Assembly (NCBI GenBank): GCA_017556685.1
Contig: JAFYMH010000044.1
Coordinates: 1-37,146 of the forward strand
Source: Clostridia bacterium
Lineage (GTDB): Bacteria; Bacillota; Clostridia; Oscillospirales; CAG-272
Length of the DNA: 37,146 nucleotides
Reading direction: 5' to 3'
The notes beneath the pieces were generated by a model that was given only the letters and a program-made list of their open reading frames with translations, was not told the origin of the DNA and did not search any database. A program made the position numbers and the translations under genes. Below, piece after piece: positions 27,230-36,659 of this stretch. Position 1 is the stretch's first letter. Every line of letters begins with the position of its first letter.

Positions 27230-28768
27230 TTATTTTGCGAAGTCGGTATAACGGCTTTCGCGGATGACGTTGACCTTGATCTGCCCGGGATACTCGAGCT
27301 CGCCCTCGATCTTCTTTGCGATATCGTGGGCAAGGATCTTCATCTGATCGTCGCTGATCTCCTCAGGCTTGACGATCACGCGGACCTCGCGACCTGCCTG
27401 GATCGCAAAGGTTTTCTCAACACCCTTGAATTCGCCCGAGATCTCCTCGAGCTTCTGCAGACGCTTGATATAGTTCTCGACGTTCTCGCGGCGCGCGCCG
27501 GGACGGGCGGCGGAGATGGCGTCGGCTGCCTGCACGATGAGTGCGATCACGCTCTTTGCCTCAACGTCGCCGTGATGCGCCTCGATCGCATGGATGATCT
27601 CCTTGCTCTCGCGGTACTTGCGTGCAACGTCAACACCGAGCTGAACGTGCGAGCCCTCGATCTCGGCGGTCAGAGCCTTACCGATATCGTGAAGCAGTCC
27701 CGCGCGCTTTGCGGCGGCGGAATCGACTCCGAGCTCCTCTGCGATCATGCCCGACAGAAGCGAGACCTCAACCGAATGACGAAGAACGTTCTGCCCGTAG
27801 CTCGTACGGTAATGCAGACGTCCGAGCAGCTTGATCAGCTCAATGTGCAGTCCGTGCACTCCACACTCGAAGACCGCCTTATCACCCTCTTGCTTAATCG
27901 AGCTCTCAACGTCGCGCTTTGCCTTCTCAACCATCTCCTCGATTCTTGCGGGATGGATGCGGCCGTCCGAGATGAGCTTTTCAAGCGCAAGACGGGCGGT
28001 CTCGCGGCGCACGGGATCGAATCCCGAGATCGTGATGACCTCAGGGGTATCGTCGATGATCAGCTCAACGCCGGTCAGAGTCTCAATGGTACGGATATTC
28101 CGTCCCTCGCGGCCGATGATGCGGCCCTTCATTTCCTCGTTCGGGAGAGAGACGACCGAGATCGCCACCTCGCTGACGTGGTCTGCGGCACAGCGCTGGA
28201 TCGCAAGGGAAAGGATATCCCTTGCCTTGGCGTCTGCTTCCTCGCGGAACTGCGCCTCATACTCGGCAAGCTTCAGCGCCGTCTCGTGGGAAAGCTCTCC
28301 GTCAAGCTTCGAGAGAAGCTCGCGCTTGGCCTCCTCCGAGGTCATGCCCGAGATCTTTTCAAGACGTCCGAGCTGCTCGTCGAGCGCCTCGCGGATCTTT
28401 GCCTTGATCGCCTCGGCCTCCTCCTGCTTTGTGTAGAGGTCTGCCTCCTTCTTTTCGAGCCCCTCGATCTTTTTGTCAAGGGCCTCCTCCTTCTGAGCGA
28501 TGCGGCGCTCCTGGCGCGACACCTCGCGGCGGCGCTCCTTGATGTCGGCGTCGGCCTCGGTCCTTGCGTTCAGGATCTCTGCCTTTGCCTCAAGCAGCGA
28601 CTCCTTCTTGCGGGCGTCGGCAGCTCGGATCGCCTCCTCAAGGATGCGGTTTGCCTGCAGGGTTGCAGAGCCGATCTTCGATTCGGCAACCTTCTTTCGG
28701 ATCAGGATGCCGAGAAGAATACCGATGGCAACGCCACCAATTGCACATACTACATAAATAGGATCCAC
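27230..28768 (-). CDS. rny: Ribonuclease Y
   Basis: Membrane-anchored endoribonuclease that initiates decay of many mRNAs in Bacillota. It starts at a GTG at 28768 after AAGGAGGTG, giving 512 residues (Bacillus 520). Residues about 4-22 form the N-terminal membrane anchor ([19 protein letters not shown]). Residues about 30-200 are a long charged coiled coil. A KH domain follows, with [12 protein letters not shown]. The HD domain has [18 protein letters not shown] and LLHDIGKA. The C-terminus ends [14 protein letters not shown], as usual for the family. It has a strong promoter at 28888-28917 and a leader of about 110 bases with inverted repeats. Confidence 0.97.
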   Translation of the reverse strand: MDPIYVVCAIGGVAIGILLGILIRKKVAESKIGSATLQANRILEEAIRAADARKKESLLEAKAEILNARTEADADIKERRREVSRQERRIAQKEEALDKKIEGLEKKEADLYTKQEEAEAIKAKIREALDEQLGRLEKISGMTSEEAKRELLSKLDGELSHETALKLAEYEAQFREEADAKARDILSLAIQRCAADHVSEVAISVVSLPNEEMKGRIIGREGRNIRTIETLTGVELIIDDTPEVITISGFDPVRRETARLALEKLISDGRIHPARIEEMVEKAKRDVESSIKQEGDKAVFECGVHGLHIELIKLLGRLHYRTSYGQNVLRHSVEVSLLSGMIAEELGVDSAAAKRAGLLHDIGKALTAEIEGSHVQLGVDVARKYRESKEIIHAIEAHHGDVEAKSVIALIVQAADAISAARPGARRENVENYIKRLQKLEEISGEFKGVEKTFAIQAGREVRVIVKPEEISDDQMKILAHDIAKKIEGELEYPGQIKVNVIRESRYTDFAK

Positions 28769-28785
28769 TTTACACCTCCTTTTCC

Positions 28786-28803
28786 GTATACTCTCATGTA
28801 TAC
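28786..28803. promoter_or_regulatory. Inverted repeat in the rny leader
   Basis: GTATAC-TCTCAT-GTATAC lies about 7 bases upstream of the AAGGAGGTG ribosome site. It could form a small hairpin in the 5' leader. RNase Y autoregulation through its leader is only a speculation. Confidence 0.25.
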
Positions 28804-28887
28804 CTTCCGATAAACGGAACACGTTGTTTGATGAAGCTTGCCTGCCCCCGCCACACACCGGCGAGTGCCGAAAAAACTCCGATATAT

Positions 28888-28917
28888 ATTATAATATATT
28901 TTTTCTCTGCTTGTCAA
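28888..28917 (-). promoter_or_regulatory. rny promoter (sigma-A type)
   Basis: Minus-strand TTGACA (28912-28917), 18 bases, TATAAT (28888-28893): a full match to both consensus hexamers. Confidence 0.85.
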
Positions 28918-29043
28918 GGGGAAAGGGGCTCGTTTTTGCTCGCTTTTTCTTGATTTGCGCGCCGACCGGGCAGAGCAGATTCTCAAATTAGCAGTCTCGG
29001 CGCCGAATTAACAAAAAGTTCATAATAAAATAGAAAGAATCTC

Positions 29044-29072
29044 TTGACAATTCATATAAACGGTGGTACATT
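29044..29072 (+). promoter_or_regulatory. hrcA operon promoter (sigma-A type)
   Basis: TTGACA (29044-29049), 17 bases, TACATT (29067-29072). Start of transcription is expected near 29079, just before the CIRCE operator. Confidence 0.8.
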
Positions 29073-29082
29073 TATATCGGAA

Positions 29083-29109
29083 TTAGCACTCGCACCACAT
29101 GAGTGCTAA
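29083..29109. promoter_or_regulatory. CIRCE operator (HrcA binding site)
   Basis: TTAGCACTC (29083-29091), 9 bases, GAGTGCTAA (29101-29109): a perfect CIRCE inverted repeat. It lies immediately after the predicted start of transcription and before hrcA, so HrcA represses its own operon. Confidence 0.97.
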
Positions 29110-29134
29110 ACCGAACGGAAGGGAGGCGAGAGAA

Positions 29135-30190
29135 ATGGACGGATATCAGATCAGCCGGCGCAAGCAGCTTATTCTGAAGGCGATCATTGATGCGCACATT
29201 GCGTACGGCGAGCCGGTCGGCTCAAAGTACCTGGCGCAGGATCGGGAGCTTTCCTGCTCCTCGGCAACCATCCGAAACGAGATGGCGGAGCTTGAGGCGC
29301 TCGGCTTCCTTGAGCAGCCGCATACCTCGGCGGGGCGCGTCCCCTCGCAGCTTGGCTACCGCTTTTACGTCGATTCCCTGCTTTCGAACTACCGAAGGAC
29401 CTCCGAGGAGATCGGCGAGATCACGAGAAGCCTCGGACATAAGATAAGGGAGCTGAATCAGATCCTTGCGGAGGCATCGCGTCTTGCCTCAAGCATGACC
29501 AACTATACGGCGCTTTCGGTGCGCCCCCCGGCGTCCCGCGTGACCGCCGAGCGCTTTGAGGGGATCTACCTTGACGCAAGGAGCTTTCTTTTGGTTCTGA
29601 TGCTCCGCGGCGGTGCCGTCAAGACCAAGACGATCCGCGCCTCTTTTTCGGTAACGCCCGAGACGGTCGCTCGCCTGACCCGTTGCCTTAACGAGCATCT
29701 CGTCGGTTGCGAGGCGGATCAGATCTCCCTGCCCGTGATCCTTGAGATCGAGCGCCGCATGGGAGAGCTTGGTCCGATGGTGCATCCGATCGTGCGCGCC
29801 GTTTACGATATGATGACCGAGGACGACGCGGGGGATCTGCAGATCGAGGGCGTCAATCGCCTGCTTCAGTATCCCGAGTATGCCGATCGAGAGGAGCTTC
29901 GCTCTGTGATCGACCTGCTTGAGAAAAAGGGGCCGATCCTCGATATGGTCAATGCCAGCCGCGACAGCGACGGCGTCAACGTTTATATCGGAAGCGAGAA
30001 CAACGTCAAGGTCATGAACAACTCGACCCTCGTCTTCAAGACGATCCGAAGCCAGGGACGGGTGCTCGGTGCCATCGGCGTGATCGGGCCGAGACGAATG
30101 GATTACGCAAGGGTCATCTCAACGATTGATCGGCTTGCCAGCGGCATCGACCATCTGCTTTCGGATGACGGCGACCCAAAAAAAGAGTAA
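29135..30190 (+). CDS. hrcA: Heat-inducible transcription repressor HrcA
   Basis: Repressor of class I heat-shock genes that needs GroEL to fold, so titration of the chaperone relieves repression. 351 residues from the ATG at 29135, after AAGGGAGG; the ATG at 29099 lies inside the CIRCE operator and is not used here. The winged helix is LILKAIIDAHIAYGEPVGS to SSATIRNEMAELEALGFLEQPHTSAGRVPS (about 9-65). The GAF-like dimerisation part follows, ending with GVIGPRRMDYARVISTIDRL. It is the first gene of hrcA-grpE-dnaK-dnaJ under the CIRCE site. Confidence 0.97.
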   Translation: MDGYQISRRKQLILKAIIDAHIAYGEPVGSKYLAQDRELSCSSATIRNEMAELEALGFLEQPHTSAGRVPSQLGYRFYVDSLLSNYRRTSEEIGEITRSLGHKIRELNQILAEASRLASSMTNYTALSVRPPASRVTAERFEGIYLDARSFLLVLMLRGGAVKTKTIRASFSVTPETVARLTRCLNEHLVGCEADQISLPVILEIERRMGELGPMVHPIVRAVYDMMTEDDAGDLQIEGVNRLLQYPEYADREELRSVIDLLEKKGPILDMVNASRDSDGVNVYIGSENNVKVMNNSTLVFKTIRSQGRVLGAIGVIGPRRMDYARVISTIDRLASGIDHLLSDDGDPKKE

Positions 30191-30209
30191 TTAAAGGATG
30201 AAAGAGCGA

Positions 30210-30773
30210 ATGGAACAGAAGAACCCCCTTGACGAAGGCTGCGAGGCAGAGATCCCGACCGCCGAGGCAGAGGAGACAGTCTCTGGCGAGGAGCTTTCCG
30301 AAAAAGAGGAAAAGCGCGAGAGCGCAAGGCTTCGCAAGGAGCTTTCGGAAAAGGAAGCAGAGCTTGCCGAGGCAAAGGAGAAGCATCTGCGCATGGCGGC
30401 GGAGTACGACAACTACCGCAAGCGCAGTCAGAAGGAGCGCGACGGGATCTATACCGATGCCGTTTCGGACGTGATCGGTGCGATCCTTCCGATCGCGGAT
30501 AATCTCGAGCGCGCCGCACAGTATAAAGAGGAGCCTGAAAAGGTTGCCGAGGGACTCGGGCTTATCTCGAGATCTCTTTCAGAGCTGCTCTCGAAATTCG
30601 GCGTTGAGCCGTTTGCAGAGGCGGGCGACACCTTTGACCCCAATCTCCATAACGCGATCATGCACGTGGAGGACGAGGCGTACCGAGAGGGCGAGATCCT
30701 TGAGGTCTTTCAGCGCGGCTATCGCAAGGGCGACAGAATCGTTCGCTACGCGATGGTAAAGGTCGCAAACTAA
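30210..30773 (+). CDS. grpE: Nucleotide exchange factor GrpE
   Basis: Promotes ADP release from DnaK. The ATG at 30210 gives 187 residues; an ATG at 30198 is also possible, but it abuts the AAAGG ribosome site directly. The first 50 residues are acidic and low-complexity. A long helix follows (LRKELSEKEAELAEAKEKHL and on to EYDNYRKRSQKE, the family motif), then the beta-domain with GVEPF and FDPNLHNAIMHVED, ending GYRKGDRIVRYAMVKVAN. It sits between hrcA and dnaK, 41 bases before dnaK. Confidence 0.96.
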   Translation: MEQKNPLDEGCEAEIPTAEAEETVSGEELSEKEEKRESARLRKELSEKEAELAEAKEKHLRMAAEYDNYRKRSQKERDGIYTDAVSDVIGAILPIADNLERAAQYKEEPEKVAEGLGLISRSLSELLSKFGVEPFAEAGDTFDPNLHNAIMHVEDEAYREGEILEVFQRGYRKGDRIVRYAMVKVAN

Positions 30774-30796
30774 AGAGAATATAATTTATCATATAA

Positions 30797-32632
<1,836 letters not shown>

Positions 32633-32647
32633 TTAAAGCAATCGTAG

Positions 32648-32680
32648 GTGCGCCCCGAGCCGATCGGTTTCGGGGCGCAC
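32648..32680 (+). other. Strong hairpin between dnaK and dnaJ without a T-run
   Basis: GTGCGCCCCGA (32648-32658) pairs perfectly with TCGGGGCGCAC (32670-32680). The 11-base loop itself contains the palindrome CCGATCGG (32660-32667). No T-run follows, and the dnaJ ribosome site begins 12 bases downstream (AGGAG 32692-32696). It is better explained as an mRNA stability or processing element than as a terminator. Confidence 0.6.
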
Positions 32681-32701
32681 GGTCAGGTTATAGGAGTCCT
32701 T

Positions 32702-33856
32702 ATGGCTGAAACGAAAAGAGACTATTACGAGGTACTCGGCGTGCCGAAAACGGCAACCGAGGCAGAGATCAAAAGCGCTTACCGCAAGCTTGCAAAGAAG
32801 TATCACCCGGACCTGAACCCGGGAAATGCAGAGGCGGAGCAGAAATTTAAGGAGATCAACGAGGCAAACAGCGTTCTCTCGGACGCCGAAAAGCGCGCGA
32901 AGTACGATCAGTACGGTCACGCCGCGTTCGATCCGTCTGCCGGCTTTGGCGGCGGAGGCGGCGGCTTTGGCGGCTTCGATATGGGCGACATCTTCTCCTC
33001 CTTCTTCGGAGGCGGCTTTGGCGGCGGATCGACCCGTCGGAGCAACGCGCCGATCGACGGAGACGATATTCTTTCGCGCGTAACCCTCACCTTTGAGGAG
33101 GCGGCGTTCGGAGTCAAGCGCGAGGTGTCCTTTAAGCGCATCGAGGCGTGCGGCGACTGTCACGGAAGCGGAGCCGCAGACGGCTCCTCTGTTGAGAGCT
33201 GCCCCACCTGTCGCGGCACCGGCCGCATCACCGTTCAGCAAAGAACGATGCTCGGCATGATGCAGACCCAGCAGAGCTGCTCGGCGTGCCGAGGAAGCGG
33301 AAAGCAGATCAAAAACCCCTGCAAGAACTGCAGTGGTAGCGGATACGTTCGCCTGAACAAGACCCTTGACGTCAAGATCCCTGCCGGAATCGACGACGGA
33401 CAGCGTATCGTGCTTCGCGGTCAGGGAAATGCAGGCAGAAACGGCGGTATGGCAGGCGACCTTGTGATCGAGGTGCGCGTTCACGAGCATTCCCTCTTTG
33501 AGAGGAACGGAAGCGATCTTTACTGCGAGATCCCGATCACGGTATGCGAGGCGGCTCTCGGAGCCGAGATCGAGGTGCCTACCCTGACCGGAAAGATCAA
33601 GCACACGATCCCCGAGGGGACTCAGACCGGCACGACCTTTACGGTGCGAGGCGAGGGGCTTCCCGGCGTTTCGAGCGGACGGAAAGGAAATCTCGTTTTC
33701 CGCGTCAACGTTGAAATCCCGAGAGATCTCACGCAAAAGCAGAAGGAGCTTCTCGAGGAGTTCGCAAAGAGCTGCGGAGAGAGCAACAACCGCAAGCGCA
33801 CCAGCTTTTTTAAGAAGTTTCTCAACAATCTGAAGGGCGACGGGAAAAAAGACTGA
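32702..33856 (+). CDS. dnaJ: Chaperone DnaJ (Hsp40)
   Basis: Co-chaperone that delivers substrates to DnaK and stimulates its ATPase. 384 residues from the ATG at 32702, preceded by TAGGAG. The J domain spans about 7-70 with HPD at 35-37. The Gly/Phe-rich region is about 80-116. Four zinc-binding CxxCxGxG repeats follow: [24 protein letters not shown] and CKNCSGSG. The C-terminal peptide-binding domain includes [21 protein letters not shown]. The end is basic. A strong terminator follows, closing the heat-shock operon. Confidence 0.98.
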   Translation: MAETKRDYYEVLGVPKTATEAEIKSAYRKLAKKYHPDLNPGNAEAEQKFKEINEANSVLSDAEKRAKYDQYGHAAFDPSAGFGGGGGGFGGFDMGDIFSSFFGGGFGGGSTRRSNAPIDGDDILSRVTLTFEEAAFGVKREVSFKRIEACGDCHGSGAADGSSVESCPTCRGTGRITVQQRTMLGMMQTQQSCSACRGSGKQIKNPCKNCSGSGYVRLNKTLDVKIPAGIDDGQRIVLRGQGNAGRNGGMAGDLVIEVRVHEHSLFERNGSDLYCEIPITVCEAALGAEIEVPTLTGKIKHTIPEGTQTGTTFTVRGEGLPGVSSGRKGNLVFRVNVEIPRDLTQKQKELLEEFAKSCGESNNRKRTSFFKKFLNNLKGDGKKD

Positions 33857-33876
33857 GCCCACGCGTTTTGAAAAGC

Positions 33877-33921
33877 AAAAAGCCGAGATTGGCGGAGCGT
33901 TTCCGCGATCTCGGCTTTTTT
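33877..33921 (+). terminator. Terminator of the heat-shock operon
   Basis: AAAAAGCCGAGAT (33877-33889) with ATCTCGGCTTTTT (33908-33920). The loop can extend the stem with GCGGA/TCCGC. Confidence 0.9.
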
Positions 33922-33957
33922 ACGCGCTTTTGGTGGGGAGAGTCGGGCACGGGAAAT

Positions 33958-33973
33958 TGTTTCACGTGAAACG
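33958..33973. promoter_or_regulatory. parS site 1, upstream of soj
   Basis: TGTTTCACGTGAAACG differs from the Bacillota consensus TGTTTCACGTGAAACA by one base. It lies between dnaJ and the soj promoter, and is expected to be bound by Spo0J/ParB. Confidence 0.9.
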
Positions 33974-34001
33974 ATTTCCCAAAAGGTTCACAAGCTTTTC
34001 C

Positions 34002-34031
34002 TTGACAAGGATGCGCCTTGCATTGTATAAT
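34002..34031 (+). promoter_or_regulatory. soj promoter (sigma-A type)
   Basis: TTGACA (34002-34007), 18 bases, TATAAT (34026-34031), both perfect. Confidence 0.85.
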
Positions 34032-34061
34032 GAAGGAGAAGAAAAGCGAAAGGAGAGGAAA

Positions 34062-34823
34062 ATGGCAAAGATAGTGGCATTTTCGAACCAGAAGGGTGGC
34101 GTTGGAAAAACGACCTCCTGCGTCAATCTTGCCGCCGCGATCGGGAAGAAGGGCAAGCGCGTGCTTCTGATCGATATGGATCCGCAGGGAAACGCGACAA
34201 CCGGCGTGAACGTCAGCAAACGGAACACGCCGCATAATATATACGAGGTGCTCGTCGGAGAATGTACCGCAAGCGAGGCGCTCGTTCGAACGAACTACCG
34301 CAATCTCTGGATCATCCCCTCAACCCTTGAGCTGGCGGGAGTAGAGTACGATCTGCACCAGATGGAGAGCCACGAGGCGAAGCTTAAGGAGATCCTCGAG
34401 CCGATCTCGGCGGAATTTGACTACATCTTTATCGACTGTCCTCCATCGCTCGGAATGATCACGGTCGCTTCCCTGACGGCGGCAGACGGCGTTGTGATCC
34501 CGATGCAATGCGAGTTTTTTGCAATGGAGGGCTTGACCCAGCTTCTGATGACGATCAGTAAGGTCAAAAAGCACTCGAACCCGCGCCTTGCGATCGTCGG
34601 CATTCTGCTTACGATGTACAACGGTCGCCTCACGCAAACCAAGCAGGTGGTGGACGACATTAAGCGCTACTACGCAGACAAGCTCTTTGCGACCCCGATC
34701 ACGCGTCAGGTGGTCCTTTCCGAGGCGCCGAGCTACGGAGAGCCGATCTGCTATCACGATCCCTACTCGAAGGCAACGCTCGAATATAACGACGTTGCCA
34801 AAGAGCTGATGCTGAGAATCTAA
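34062..34823 (+). CDS. soj: Chromosome partitioning ATPase Soj/ParA
   Basis: Deviant Walker ATPase that cycles between DNA-bound dimers and monomers, and with Spo0J controls origin segregation and, in Bacillus, DnaA activity and sporulation genes. The ATG at 34062 follows AAAGGAGAGG and gives 253 residues, equal to the Bacillus protein. The deviant Walker A is KGGVGKTT with the signature lysine at 11 and the catalytic lysine at 16. Walker B-type segments are LLIDMDPQGNATTGV and FIDCPPSLGMIT. It is flanked by parS sites, one upstream and two downstream, and is followed by spo0J 70 bases later. Confidence 0.96.
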   Translation: MAKIVAFSNQKGGVGKTTSCVNLAAAIGKKGKRVLLIDMDPQGNATTGVNVSKRNTPHNIYEVLVGECTASEALVRTNYRNLWIIPSTLELAGVEYDLHQMESHEAKLKEILEPISAEFDYIFIDCPPSLGMITVASLTAADGVVIPMQCEFFAMEGLTQLLMTISKVKKHSNPRLAIVGILLTMYNGRLTQTKQVVDDIKRYYADKLFATPITRQVVLSEAPSYGEPICYHDPYSKATLEYNDVAKELMLRI

Positions 34824-34826
34824 GGG

Positions 34827-34842
34827 TGTTTCACGTGAAATA
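34827..34842. promoter_or_regulatory. parS site 2, between soj and spo0J
   Basis: TGTTTCACGTGAAATA, one mismatch to the consensus, starts 3 bases after the soj stop. Confidence 0.88.
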
Positions 34843-34853
34843 TCGAACGCGTC

Positions 34854-34869
34854 TGTTTCACGTGAAACA
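34854..34869. promoter_or_regulatory. parS site 3, between soj and spo0J
   Basis: TGTTTCACGTGAAACA, a perfect 16/16 match, 11 bases after parS site 2 and 24 bases before the spo0J start. Two sites this close could both nucleate ParB clamps and repress spo0J. Confidence 0.97.
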
Positions 34870-34893
34870 ATCAAAACAAGGAGGATATAAGGA

Positions 34894-35775
34894 ATGGCAG
34901 CAAAGAAAAGCGGCCTCGGAAGGGGCCTTGACAGTCTGTTTCTCGATACGTTTGAGGATGAGAACCGTAAGGGCGGCGTGCAGGAGATCAAGATCTCTCT
35001 GATCGACCCGAAAAGCGGTCAGCCGAGAAAGGTGTTCGATTCGGAAGCGCTTGCGCAGCTTGCCGACTCGATCGCCGTGCACGGCGTGCTTCAGCCGATC
35101 CTTCTGCGCGAGATCGGCGGTGACCGCTATCAGATCATTGCGGGAGAGCGCAGATGGCGCGCCTCAAAGCTTGTGGGACTGACCGAGATCCCTGCGATCG
35201 TTCTTGATAAGGACGAGCTTGCGGCGGCTCAGATCGCGCTCGTTGAGAACGTTCAGAGAGAGAATCTGAACCCCATCGAGGAAGCGATGGCGTTCCGCTC
35301 GCTTGCAAACGAGTATGGAATGACCCAGGAGGAGCTTTCGCGGCAGGTCGGCAAGAGCCGAAGCGCGATTGCCAACGCCCTGAGATTGCTCGATCTGCCC
35401 GATGAGGTGCTAAAACTCGTTTCCGAGGGCGCCTTGAGCGCAGGACACGCGCGTACGCTCCTTGGACTTCGCGACAGAGAGCAGATTTTGCCGCTTGCAA
35501 AGCGCGCAATTGAGCTTGGTCTTTCGGTGCGTGAGCTTGAGGACGCCGTTAAGCGAGCCAACCGCCCGATTCGTGAGAAAACCGAGCCTGAGGCGACTTT
35601 TCAGGTAGATTACGTCGCAGAGCTTGAGCAGAAGATGATGCAGGGGCTCGGAAGAAAGGTAAAAATCACCTCCACCGGCTCCAAAAAGCTCGTTTCGCTC
35701 TATTTTGAGGACAACGAGGACCTCGAGGCGCTTCTTCGGAGCATTCTTGGTGACGAGTTCGTCGCTTCTCTCTGA
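34894..35775 (+). CDS. spo0J: ParB/Spo0J CTPase, parS-binding protein
   Basis: CTP-dependent DNA clamp that loads at parS and recruits SMC. 293 residues from the ATG at 34894, after AAGGAGG. The N-terminal GLGRGLDSLF tract is the Soj-interacting tail. CTP-binding motifs are QPRKVFD and GERRWRA (84-90), and the helix-turn-helix that reads parS is MTQEELSRQVGKSRSAIANAL. The C-terminal dimerisation domain follows a basic segment. It is expressed with soj, and the two nearest parS sites lie in its leader, which fits autoregulation. Confidence 0.96.
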   Translation: MAAKKSGLGRGLDSLFLDTFEDENRKGGVQEIKISLIDPKSGQPRKVFDSEALAQLADSIAVHGVLQPILLREIGGDRYQIIAGERRWRASKLVGLTEIPAIVLDKDELAAAQIALVENVQRENLNPIEEAMAFRSLANEYGMTQEELSRQVGKSRSAIANALRLLDLPDEVLKLVSEGALSAGHARTLLGLRDREQILPLAKRAIELGLSVRELEDAVKRANRPIREKTEPEATFQVDYVAELEQKMMQGLGRKVKITSTGSKKLVSLYFEDNEDLEALLRSILGDEFVASL

Positions 35776-35790
35776 TCTCGGGGGTAAATA

Positions 35791-36411
35791 ATGTCAAACC
35801 TTTCTTTTGACTCGTCTATATGGGCGGAGATCTGGGAATATTTGCTATTTCGGTATTTTAATCCTCCGCTTCCATATTTTGACAATTTGTCAAACCGTCT
35901 TGAGGCGTGGAGCGTTGTCATAGGCGTTGGGGCAGCCTTGATTGGGATCCTGCTTGCCGGGATTGCGTTCGTTGTCCTTCGTCGTCTCTTCGGCAAGCTT
36001 CCGCGCGCACTCATCGAGCGAGGGGCGACAAGCGAGGAAACGGCGATCCCATTAAGTCGGCTTGGTCTTGGTTTTACCTTCCTGCTTCGTCTTTCGCTTC
36101 GCCGCCCTACCTCCTCTCTGCGCCGATATATCCGCTACGTCGGGCAGGTTGACCGTACCTATGACGAGGTACGTGCGCTCGAGAAGGAGAAAAAGACGGC
36201 AAGACCGCCCGAGCCTGATTTCGGGTGCGTTCCGATCTATCTCGTCGAGGAGAGGCGAGAGGAGTGCCTCAGACGCTTTTCGCTTGAGGGGAGCGACGGA
36301 AAGGCGATCGCCTTTCTCGTTGCCGTATTTACGGTCCTGTTTTTCGTCATATGCCGCTTCCTTCCCGAGATCATGAGCGTGATTGACCGTCTTTACGGCT
36401 TTTACGCCTGA
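35791..36411 (+). CDS. Two-span membrane protein behind spo0J, unknown
   Basis: 206 residues starting at the ATG at 35791, 15 bases after spo0J; the ribosome site (CGGGGG) is weak. Residues 41-63 (a VVIGVGAALIGILLAGIAF-like span) and about 171-191 are membrane segments. The region between is basic, and a charged linker lies at 125-165. Clostridia often carry a DUF4446 protein after spo0J, but that has one N-terminal span and this protein differs. The first 100 bases are AT-rich compared with the neighbours and contain the inverted repeat TTTGACA-ATT-TGTCAAA (35878-35894). Codons 75-86 (IERGATSEETAI) coincide with a stretch resembling the element at 194-238. No function can be assigned. Confidence 0.7.
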   Translation: MSNLSFDSSIWAEIWEYLLFRYFNPPLPYFDNLSNRLEAWSVVIGVGAALIGILLAGIAFVVLRRLFGKLPRALIERGATSEETAIPLSRLGLGFTFLLRLSLRRPTSSLRRYIRYVGQVDRTYDEVRALEKEKKTARPPEPDFGCVPIYLVEERREECLRRFSLEGSDGKAIAFLVAVFTVLFFVICRFLPEIMSVIDRLYGFYA

Positions 36412-36448
36412 GCGAGCCGGTTTTTCTTGTTTCAAACGGTTTTTTTGA

Positions 36449-36487
36449 GCGCAGATCGGTAAATTTTCCGATCTGCGCCTGTTTTTT
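36449..36487 (+). terminator. Terminator of the soj-spo0J-membrane protein operon
   Basis: GCGCAGATCGG (36449-36459) with CCGATCTGCGC (36468-36478), followed by a run of six T at 36482-36487. Confidence 0.9.
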
Positions 36488-36533
36488 CGCAAATTCGGAG
36501 CTTCGTATGCATTGGGAGTATTTATTTTCCTTT

Positions 36534-36562
36534 TTGACGGTGAATGTAAATAAATGTATACA
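36534..36562 (+). promoter_or_regulatory. Promoter-like pair inside a phased repeat
   Basis: TTGACG (36534-36539), 17 bases, TATACA (36557-36562): 5/6 and 4/6 to the sigma-A consensus. Transcription would start near 36569 and meet the hairpin at 36616-36646, giving an RNA of roughly 75-80 bases with no reading frame. The pair may be fortuitous. Confidence 0.35.
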
Positions 36563-36577
36563 AATGTAAAGGAATGT
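36543..36577. repeat. Four AATGT repeats with an exact 10-bp period
   Basis: AATGT occurs at 36543, 36553, 36563 and 36573; the first three are AATGTA. The spacing of exactly one helical turn places them on one face of the DNA. Such arrays usually bind a protein cooperatively. They overlap the promoter-like pair. Confidence 0.6.
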
Positions 36578-36615
36578 TGAAACCTGTCAAAAACGACCGA
36601 AAGCGAGCAAAAAGA

Positions 36616-36646
36616 AAGAGCGGCTTCGATTTGAAGCCGCTCTTTT
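36616..36646 (-). terminator. Terminator of aspS, possibly bidirectional
   Basis: AAAGAGCGGCTTC (36616-36628) with GAAGCCGCTCTTT (36634-36646), loop GATTT. On the minus strand the stem is followed by CTTTTT. On the plus strand it is followed by TATTA, a weak run, so that reading is less certain. Confidence 0.75.
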
Positions 36647-36659
36647 ATTAGGGGGGAGG

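Noticed and set aside
27152-28813. A 553-codon plus-strand open frame.
   Set aside because: It is antisense to rny, whose coiled coil, KH and HD domains are unmistakable.
29099-29134. Upstream ATG for hrcA at 29099.
   Set aside because: It lies inside the CIRCE operator and lacks a ribosome site; the ATG at 29135 has AAGGGAGG upstream.
30780-30785. TATAAT in the grpE-dnaK gap as an internal promoter.
   Set aside because: No acceptable -35 hexamer lies 16-18 bases upstream.
32648-32680. Hairpin as a dnaK terminator.
   Set aside because: No T-run follows and the dnaJ ribosome site starts 12 bases later, so a processing or stability role is preferred.
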